Source: JAVBSC01 sp031547305 (GTDB lineage: Bacteria; Desulfobacterota; Desulfovibrionia; Desulfovibrionales; Desulfovibrionaceae). From it: a DNA stretch of 35,771 bases. Numbering within the stretch: position 1 is the first letter of the stretch; every line of letters begins with the position of its first letter. A program made the position numbers and the translations under genes. Location: the NCBI GenBank assembly GCA_031547305.1, contig JAVBSC010000094.1, positions 1 through 35,771 of the forward strand, read 5' to 3'. Below are positions 14,830 to 22,500 of the stretch, piece by piece. The notes under the pieces are model-generated. The model saw only the letters and a program-made list of their open reading frames with translations, made no database searches and was not told where the DNA came from.

Positions 14830-15396
14830 ATGGCGGAAAAGAAAATCGGCGCCCGGGTGCGTAAGTTCAGAGAGTCCCAGGAAATGAGCAGAGAGCGCCT
14901 GGCGGAGCTTTCCGGCCTTACGCCGGAGCTGATCAGCGATCTGGAGGAAAAAAACCTCTATCCTTCCATCGGCCCGCTGCAAAAAGTGGCCAGGGCGCTT
15001 AATGTGCGCCTGGGCACCTTTATGGACGACGTGCACTGCAAAGATCCCATAATCGTGCGCAAAAACGACCGGGAAACAGACCTGCTCATGCAGCGTTCGC
15101 ACAACAAACGGGCCGCCTACCGTTACTTCAGCCTGGGCAAGGGCAAGAGCGACCGCAACCTGGAGCCGTTTTTCATAGAGATCATGCCGGAACCGGAAGA
15201 CGAGCGGCACCTTTCCTCACATCAGGGCGAGGAATTCATTGTGGTTGCCTCCGGCCGGCTTATCGTCATCTACGGCCAGGACACCCAAATTCTGGAGCCG
15301 GGCGACACGGTGTATTACAATTCCATAGTGCCGCACTATGTCGGCGCCGAAGGGCCGGACCCCTGTTCCATATACGCGGTGATTTATTATCCTTAG
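14830..15396 (+). CDS. XRE family transcriptional regulator with C-terminal cupin
   Basis: This 188-residue regulator has an N-terminal HTH_XRE domain at residues 5-64 (IGARVRKFRESQEMSRERLA, then ELSGLTPELISDLEEK) and a C-terminal cupin at about 110-188. The cupin signatures are SSHQGEEFIVVASG and LEPGDTVYYNSIVPHYV. Cupin-fused XRE proteins sense a small ligand through the barrel. GGAGG lies 7-8 nt before the ATG. The stop is 54 nt before the acyl-CoA ligase start, so the two are probably one operon. Regulator and ligase likely form a local circuit in which the regulator controls the ligase in response to its substrate or product. That role is inferred from synteny. Confidence 0.93.
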   Translation: MAEKKIGARVRKFRESQEMSRERLAELSGLTPELISDLEEKNLYPSIGPLQKVARALNVRLGTFMDDVHCKDPIIVRKNDRETDLLMQRSHNKRAAYRYFSLGKGKSDRNLEPFFIEIMPEPEDERHLSSHQGEEFIVVASGRLIVIYGQDTQILEPGDTVYYNSIVPHYVGAEGPDPCSIYAVIYYP

Positions 15397-15450
15397 CCCT
15401 TCCGCTCCGGCCCTCCGGGCGTGCTCAAGCCTAAATTAACAAGGACTACT

Positions 15451-17112
15451 ATGCAAGTCGAACCCTTTGTCCTGCGCAACAGAACCCTGGGACAGATCCT
15501 GGATCAGACAGCGGACGCCTGGCCGGACCAGGAGGCCGTGATCTACGTGGACCGCGACTACCGCCAGACCTGGCGGGAATTCCGCGAAACCACCGACGAC
15601 CTGGCTAAGGGACTGATGGCCCTGGGTGTGCAAAAGGGCGAAAAAGTGGCCATCTGGGCCACCAACGTTCCGTTCTGGGTGAGCCTGATGTTCGCCACGG
15701 CCCGCATCGGCGCGCCGCTGCTCACGGTCAACACCAGCTATCGGGAAAGCGAACTGGAATACCTGCTCAACCACTCGGAATGCGAAAACTTGGTGGTAAT
15801 AGACGGGTTCCGGGATCACGACTTTTTGCAGACCGTCTACAAGTTGGTGCCGGAACTGCGCTCCCAGCCGCGCGGACAGCTTAAAAGCCCGCGCCTGCCG
15901 CATCTGAAACGGGTAATTTTCCTGGGCATGGAAAAACACCGGGGCATGTATTCCATTCCGGAGTTGATCGGACTGTCCGCCATGATCAGCCATGAGGAAT
16001 ACGAGGAGCGCAAGGCTTCCGTGCACCCGGATGACGTGGTGAACATGCAGTACACCTCCGGCACCACGGGCTTTCCCAAGGGCGTCATGCTGACGCATAA
16101 CAACATCGGCAATAACGGCTACTGGATAGGCTACCACCAGCGTTTCACCCACAACGACCGCCTCTGCCTGACCGTGCCGCTGTTCCACTGCTTCGGATGC
16201 GTGCTGGCGGTAATGGCCAGCGTGAACCATGGCGTGACCATGGTTATTCTGGAAGCCTTCAATCCGGTGCAGGTGATGACCGCCGTGGAAGAGGAGCGCT
16301 GCACAGCGCTCTACGGCGTGCCCACCATGTTCCTGGCCATTCTGGAGCACCGCATCTTCAGCCGGATCGACTTTTCCTCTTTGCGCACCGGCATAATGGC
16401 CGGCTCCGTCTGCCCTGCCCCGCTGATGCGCCGGGTCATCGAACAGATGAACATGAAGGAAATCACCATCGTTTACGGCCTTACCGAAAGTTCGCCCGGC
16501 ATGAGCCAGACTCATGCGGACGAGGAGTTCGAGCGCCGCGTGAGCACCGTGGGGCGGGCCATGCCCGGCATAGAGGTGCGCGTGGCCGACCCGGATACCG
16601 GCCAGACGGAAGCGCCCAGAGGAACCCAGGGCGAAGTGCAGTGCCGGGGCTACAACGTCATGAAAGGCTACTACAAAATGCCGGAAGCCACCGCCAACGC
16701 CATAACCAAGGACGGCTGGCTGCGTTCCGGCGATTTGGGAGTGATGGACGAGGAAGGCTATCTGGTCATAAACGGCCGCATCAAAGACATGATCATCCGG
16801 GGCGGGGAAAACATCTACCCGCGCGAGGTGGAGGAATTCCTGTCCGGCCTGGACGGAGTGCTGGACGTGCAGGTGGTGGGCGTGCCCAGCCGCAGGTACG
16901 GCGAGGAAGTCGGGGCCTTCATCATCAAGAAGGAAAACTCCGAACTTGCCCCGGAAGATGTGCGCGACTTCTGCCGCGGCCGCATCGCCTGGCACAAGGT
17001 ACCGCGCTACATCGCCTTTGTGGAATCCTACCCCCTGACCGCCAGCGGCAAAGTACAAAAATACAAGCTGCGCGAAATGGCCGGGGAACTGTTCCCGGAA
17101 GCCCAGAAATAG
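15451..17112 (+). CDS. AMP-dependent acyl-CoA synthetase/ligase (ANL superfamily)
   Basis: This 553-residue ANL enzyme activates a carboxylic acid with ATP to an acyl-AMP and then to an acyl-CoA. The P-loop is YTSGTTGFPKG at residues 201-211. The adenylate region reads VYGLTESSPGMSQT. The hinge and A8 motif are SGDLGVMDEEGYLVINGRIK, followed by DMIIRGGENIYPREVEE. The catalytic lysine lies in TASGKVQKYKLRE near the C-terminus. The domain pattern resembles medium- or long-chain fatty acid ligases. A GTG at 15421 would extend the protein by 10 residues, but the ATG at 15451 has AAGGA 5 nt upstream, so I prefer it. It lies downstream of the XRE-cupin gene and ends 9 nt from the convergent pbpC. 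The exact substrate is unknown. Confidence 0.93.
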   Translation: MQVEPFVLRNRTLGQILDQTADAWPDQEAVIYVDRDYRQTWREFRETTDDLAKGLMALGVQKGEKVAIWATNVPFWVSLMFATARIGAPLLTVNTSYRESELEYLLNHSECENLVVIDGFRDHDFLQTVYKLVPELRSQPRGQLKSPRLPHLKRVIFLGMEKHRGMYSIPELIGLSAMISHEEYEERKASVHPDDVVNMQYTSGTTGFPKGVMLTHNNIGNNGYWIGYHQRFTHNDRLCLTVPLFHCFGCVLAVMASVNHGVTMVILEAFNPVQVMTAVEEERCTALYGVPTMFLAILEHRIFSRIDFSSLRTGIMAGSVCPAPLMRRVIEQMNMKEITIVYGLTESSPGMSQTHADEEFERRVSTVGRAMPGIEVRVADPDTGQTEAPRGTQGEVQCRGYNVMKGYYKMPEATANAITKDGWLRSGDLGVMDEEGYLVINGRIKDMIIRGGENIYPREVEEFLSGLDGVLDVQVVGVPSRRYGEEVGAFIIKKENSELAPEDVRDFCRGRIAWHKVPRYIAFVESYPLTASGKVQKYKLREMAGELFPEAQK

Positions 17113-17121
17113 TTTGGCGGA

Positions 17122-19449
17122 TTACCGCCCGAAATTCAGCGGCACGGCCTCGCGAGCCGTAACGTCCAGCACCTCGAAGCTGCTGGCGGCGCTACGGCCC
17201 TCGGAATCGATCAGGGATACGGTAAAGGCTCCGCCGCGCATGGGCCAGAGCAACGGACGGCCGGCTTCCTGCGCGGCGTAGAATTCACGGTTGATGAACC
17301 AGTAAACCTGGCCGGCGGCGCCCTCGCAGGCCAGGTTTATTTTTTGCTCCGGTGCGGCCGGATTTAAGTAAAAGCGGGCCTTGGCCCTGGGCGAGGTTAT
17401 GTCTATGGCGCTTTTGCGGCTTGAGGCCAATGAACGCAGACGGGCATATTCCTCCAGTTCCGGCGGCAGAATGGTCAGAAGCCCGTCGCGGTTTTCCCGG
17501 TGCAGGTTGCAGGGCACGGTCTGGCTGAGCCCGGCAATGCGCTCGCCAATGACGATCTGCGGGCAGAACGGCGCGGCCGGCTTGCCGGAAAGCGCGCAGG
17601 CGGTGAATGTTTCCACCCCAGCTGGCCTGGCGAACCAACGCCTGGGCTCGCGCATGGGAATGTCGCGCAGCACCCGCAAGGCGGCCGGAGCCGCGCCGGA
17701 AATACCCACCAGGTTTTCGTCCGGAGCGCCGTCCTCGTTGCCGTGCCAGACGATCACGGTATGTTCCGGAGTATAGGAGCAGGCCCAGGCGTCGCGCAGG
17801 CCGTAGGAAGTACCGGTTTTCAGGGCTGCCCGGCGGCCTTGCTGGGTCAGGGTTTCCCGCTGGCCAAAGGGGAAACGCCCCATGTCCGCCAGCATGCCGG
17901 TAACCAGATACCCGGCCGGGGCGGAAAAATAGCGGCCCGTTTCCATATTTTTAAGGCCGGGGAAATCCGGAGCGGCGCCGGCTCTGAACGGCCGCGGCGT
18001 AAATAGCTGGGACTCCGGGTTTTGGGCCGCGCTTATAAAGCTCAAGCGCCGCGCCGCGCCAAAATTGGCCAGGACAGTATAGGCCTGGGCCAGTTCCAGC
18101 AAAGAGACCTCGCAGCCCCCCAGGACCAGGGAATCGCCGTAATGGGCCGCGTTTTGTCTGATCTGGCCGAAGCCGAGGCCGCGCAAACGGTGCAGGGCGG
18201 ATTCGCCGCCGGCCAGGCGCAGCACCCGCACGGCCGGAGCGTTCAAAGAATCAGCCAGGGCCTGCCTGGCCGGCACCGGTCCACGATACAGACGGTCAAA
18301 GTTTCTGGGCGCCGAGCCGCCAAACGACAGCGGGGTGTCCGCCAGCATGCTGCCGGGCACCAGCAGACCCTGCTCAAGGGCTTCCAGATAGATAAACGGC
18401 TTCAGGGCCGATCCCGGGGATCGTCCGGCCGCGCCGCAGTCCACCCAATGTTTCCCGCCGGCGGGGTCAAAGCGCGCGTTGCCGCTGTATGCCAGCACGG
18501 CGCCGCTCTTGTTATCCACTATAATCCCCGCGCCGGTGACCGAAGGCGGAAAAGCCGTCAGATTTTCCATAAGCGCCTGGTTCAGCAGGCGCTGGGCCTG
18601 AGGGTCCAGGCTGGAATGGACCGGGCTTCCGCCCTTAAGCCAGTAATCCGCCGGCAGAGCGGCCAGGGTACGATCCGCGAAGTGGCGATGCTCCGCCGGC
18701 AAAGCGGCCTGACCCGGCGGAAGTGTTTCCAGCCTGGCCAGCCTTAGCCGGTCCTCGCTGATCCTCCCGCGCTCCGCCAGACTTTGCAAAATAAAATCAC
18801 GCCGCTCCAGGAGTCCCTTGGGGTTCAAATCCGGGCGGTAAAAAGTCGGCCCCTTGAACATGGCCACCAGCAAGGCGGCTTCCGACAAAGTCAAATCCCG
18901 CGCGCTTTTGCCAAAGTAGCCCCTGGCCCCGGCTTCCACTCCCCGGAACGGCCCACCCAGCGGCGCACGATTCAAATACAACTCCAGAATCCGCTCTTTG
19001 TCCAGCTTCCGCTCCAGATCCACAGCCTGGACGAATTCCCTGGCCTTTGTCGCCAGGCTGCGCTCGCGCGGCAAAGATATTCTGACCAACTGGCTGGTGA
19101 TGGTGGAAGCCCCGGATACCCTCCTTCCGCTCAGCAAATTCTGCCCCAAGGCCCGGCCCAGGGCCAGAAAATCCACGCCCGCATGGCTGTAAAACCTTCT
19201 GTCCTCCACTTCCACGGCCAGCATAGGCAACCAACGCCCCATCGCCTCCAGCGGCACCGGCAAACAATACTCCTGCGCCTCCGACAACCGGGTATGGAAC
19301 AACCGCGCCTCCCGATCCAGCAAAGCGGGCGAAACCGGCCAGGACGTGGCCTCCGGCAGCGCTGAGGGCGTAACATAAAAAAACGCCACCAGAACCGCAG
19401 CTCCCAGCAGCCCGCTCATGGTAACAATATAGAATAGTTTACGAAACAT
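17122..19449 (-). CDS. pbpC: Penicillin-binding protein 1C (bifunctional transglycosylase/transpeptidase)
   Basis: This 775-residue class A PBP of the PbpC type is anchored by an N-terminal helix (about residues 7-27). The GT51 glycosyltransferase has the catalytic Glu in VEVEDRRFYSHAGVD and GASTITSQLVR. The transpeptidase has SALK (SxxK), SLN and KTGTS motifs. A C-terminal BiPBP_C-type domain follows. In the periplasm it polymerises and cross-links murein, and the family partners with bacterial alpha-2-macroglobulin, here directly upstream. The start is uncertain: the ATG at 19449 has no Shine-Dalgarno sequence and lies 10 nt after a perfect 19-bp hairpin. An in-frame TTG at 19497 would place 16 extra residues in the hairpin. 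Translational coupling to the upstream gene is plausible. Confidence 0.93.
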   Translation of the reverse strand: MFRKLFYIVTMSGLLGAAVLVAFFYVTPSALPEATSWPVSPALLDREARLFHTRLSEAQEYCLPVPLEAMGRWLPMLAVEVEDRRFYSHAGVDFLALGRALGQNLLSGRRVSGASTITSQLVRISLPRERSLATKAREFVQAVDLERKLDKERILELYLNRAPLGGPFRGVEAGARGYFGKSARDLTLSEAALLVAMFKGPTFYRPDLNPKGLLERRDFILQSLAERGRISEDRLRLARLETLPPGQAALPAEHRHFADRTLAALPADYWLKGGSPVHSSLDPQAQRLLNQALMENLTAFPPSVTGAGIIVDNKSGAVLAYSGNARFDPAGGKHWVDCGAAGRSPGSALKPFIYLEALEQGLLVPGSMLADTPLSFGGSAPRNFDRLYRGPVPARQALADSLNAPAVRVLRLAGGESALHRLRGLGFGQIRQNAAHYGDSLVLGGCEVSLLELAQAYTVLANFGAARRLSFISAAQNPESQLFTPRPFRAGAAPDFPGLKNMETGRYFSAPAGYLVTGMLADMGRFPFGQRETLTQQGRRAALKTGTSYGLRDAWACSYTPEHTVIVWHGNEDGAPDENLVGISGAAPAALRVLRDIPMREPRRWFARPAGVETFTACALSGKPAAPFCPQIVIGERIAGLSQTVPCNLHRENRDGLLTILPPELEEYARLRSLASSRKSAIDITSPRAKARFYLNPAAPEQKINLACEGAAGQVYWFINREFYAAQEAGRPLLWPMRGGAFTVSLIDSEGRSAASSFEVLDVTAREAVPLNFGR

Positions 19450-19459
19450 ATTGTATTTT

Positions 19460-19500
19460 GATTTGACGTTGGGGAGGCTTCGCCTCCCCAACGTCAAATC
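19460..19500. terminator. Perfect 19-bp hairpin at the A2M/pbpC junction
   Basis: GATTTGACGTTGGGGAGGC (19460-19478), loop TTC, and its exact complement (19482-19500). It begins right after the A2M stop codon and ends 10 nt before the pbpC ATG. No T-run follows, so full termination is doubtful. Attenuation, processing or control of pbpC translation are alternatives. Confidence 0.55.
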
Positions 19501-22500
19501 CTATTCGATCTTCGCCTTTCCGGACAAGGTCAGGGCTTGTTTGGCGGTATCATACATGCCTTCGGCGCTGAGGGGCGGAATGATGAAATCGCCTTTGCTC
19601 ACGGCGCGCAGGCTGTAGGTGAACACGGAGCGTTTGGGCAGTTGGTTGACAAAGAGCACCAGACGGTCGTCGCGCAGTTCGGCGCGCACTCCTTCCAGGC
19701 CGTTGAGCAGGGTGAAGCCGCCGAAGGGTGGGGTGTCGTTCGCTCTTTCCCAGCCGTCCCGCAGATCCGGGCTGTCGGCCGGGTCGCTGTCCGCGTTGTC
19801 CGGCTTTGGCGTCAGGCGGGGGTTTTCCAGCTCAAAGCCGCCAGGGGCGATATCCGTAAGCACCAGGCTGTTCATGTCTTCCGAGGCTTCAATGTACAGG
19901 GTGACGTGAATTTTTTCCCCGTGCTTGACCGTGATGTCAGCGGTTTTCTGAAGGAGTTTCTTTTCCGCGTCGCGGGAATAGAAATCGATATTTTTAGCGG
20001 AAGAAGCCGGGGTCCAGCGCCGGAGCAGGCGCAAACCCTGTTCTTTGGCCGGCGGGGCGCTCTGGGGCACGCCGCTGCTGACCCAGGAGTAGTAGACCGC
20101 GGCCTGGGTTTCCTTGCCGTTTTCGCCGGCCAGGCTGACGGTGATCGGGCCAGGCTTTTTGTTGTCCGGCAAGATGGCCTTGGTGCCGAAGGTTGGCGTG
20201 TCGCCCTGTTTAAAGGTCCCCAAGGTGGCGGCGGCTGTTTTGACCGTGGCCAGGTAGGGCTCCCGGCTGCCGGCGGTTTTTTCCATATAGCGGCCCAGGG
20301 CCAGCACGGCCATGGCGTTTTCCTGAGTGTTGGCGAACTGTTTTTGGGCGCCGGCCTCGATCGCCCGGCTCGCCATGGCGGCGCTTTCCGGGGCAAAAGG
20401 ATCCGCGTGCACCCACATGAGCAGGCGCAGGGATTCGTTGCGGGCCGGGCTTTCATAACTCCAGCCGTAACCGCCGTCTTTAAAGGGTTCCTGGCCCAGC
20501 TTGCGCAGGGCGTCCGGCTTGCCTTCGGCCAGGGCGTAGGCGCCGGCCAGGAAGATCCTGGCCGAGGTATTCAGCGTGCTGCCCTGGTCGGTCAAAAACT
20601 GCATCCAGCCCAAGGGCGGCTCGCCGTTAAGGGTGAGCACGTAAGCCATATAGGCCCTGGTGCTCAGTTCGTAGCCCAGGCCGTAGCCGGTGCCGTCGCG
20701 GGGGCGGAGCGGCGAGGACAGATAGCGCTTCAGCCATTTGACGGCCGCGCTGTATGCGTCCGCCGGGACCAGGCCGCCTCCCTGATTGCGCGCTTCCAGC
20801 AAAAGGTGCGTGGCGTAAGCGGAACCCCAGGCATAGGGTTTGGAATTATACTGGTTTTCGCCCGGCCACATGGAGAACGAGCCGTCCGGCCGCTGCATGG
20901 AGAGCACGCGGCGCAGGCCGTAATCCAGGGCGCGCTTGTAGCTTTCGTTATCCGCCAGTTCCGGGTCCTGGGAACGCAAGAGGGCCGGCGCGCCCAGGAA
21001 GGGCCAGGTGGTGGAAACGGTCTGTTCCAGGCAGCCGTGCGGGTACTCCCGCAAATAGTCCAGGGCGCCGGTCAGGCTGATGCCTGGGGAATCGGCAAAG
21101 GACAGTTTGACCCGCTGCGTGCCGGGCAGGAAATCCCCGGCCAGGGTGATGGTTTCCGGCGTTTTGCCGCGCACCACGCCGCCGCCGGCTATAATCTGGC
21201 GGCCAAAGGGCGGCCGCACCGGCACTTCCAGGCGCTGTTCAAATGGCGGATCCTGGCTGCCGGTAAGGCTGGTGTTGATGCGCAGGGCTGCCGGGGCGGA
21301 CTCGTTCAGGGCTTTGACCGGCAGGACCAGGCTCTGTTTGGAGATCTTGCCGCCCAATTCGAGTTTAAAGCTGTTCTGCCCCTGCACCGCCAGAGGGCCT
21401 TCGGTGGTCACCGTTATGGTGGCGGTGCGCGGGGCGTTGTCCGTGGCGTAGAGCAGCACGGGCACGATAAAGGTATCGCCTGGCGCGACCATGCGCGGGG
21501 TGGTGACCTCCACGGTCACGTCGCGGGCGATCTGAACGTTGGCGGCCGCGCTGCCCACGGCGGACGGGCTGGCGGCCACCGCCATAAGCCGGCCCTTGCC
21601 GCTGTATTCCGGCAAGGAAAGAGTGAGGGTGGCCTTTCCCCCGGCGTCGGTGGTCACGGTTTCCCGCACAATAGTCAGAAGCTCCAGCTTGCGGGTTACA
21701 GGCGCGGCAGTGCCGGCCTCGTCATCGTCAATGCCGTCGCCGCCCGCCTCAAAGCTCAGGGGAGCGCGGGCGGACAGGGGCATGAGTTCGTCGTAGCGGT
21801 CGTAGCCTTTGCCCAGCATGGCCCGTTTGGCCGAGAAGAAGGCGAATGGATTCGGCGTTTTATGGTTGGTCAGGCTGAGCAGGCCCTCATCCACCAGGGA
21901 CACGGTGACTTCCCCGACCAGAGGCGCGCCTTTGGCATCCGTAAGCTTGACGCTGACCGGCAAATCGCTTTTGGGCCGGAAACGCGCGGGCGCGTCAATG
22001 GCCACGTTGATGCGGTTGCCGGCTTTGTCCAGCAGCAGGGGGACCAGACCGAAGGCGCGGTGCGCGGCCCATTTCTCGTTTTCCAGCACCGGGCGGATCA
22101 CCCAGACTGAGCAGTAGGCGTTGGGGCCCATGGCGTCGGAAACCGTGAAGTCGATGGTCTGTTCTTCTTTTTCCAGCTTTATGACGCGGCGCAGGCGTTC
22201 CTTGTCGTTTTCCACCACCAGCAGGAGTTTTCCGGCAAAGGGGCTGCGCACCGTGAGTCTGGCGGTTTCGCCGGGAACATACCGGGGCTTGTCCCACCCC
22301 AGCATAACCCGGTCGATGAGCGGGGAAGCGCCGGCTTCAGAACCGACCAGACCAGGCCAGACGCGCAGGGCTAGGGTTTGTTCCGTGTCCGAGGATTCGT
22401 CGCGCAGGACGATGCGGTAGCGGCCTTCCTCCTTGGGCGTAAAGTTCAGCGTGGCCAGGCCATTGTCCAGCTTGAGGGATTGCTTGAGGATTTCCCGGCT

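Noticed and set aside
15436..17058. 540-codon minus-strand frame opposite the acyl-CoA ligase
   Set aside because: The plus-strand frame contains all ANL motifs. The minus frame is His/Gly-rich low-complexity translation typical of an antisense shadow.
19537..22110. 857-codon open frame on the plus strand opposite the A2M gene
   Set aside because: It is a shadow of the GC-rich A2M coding frame. It has no ribosome site or recognisable domains, while the minus frame has the thioester and MG domains.
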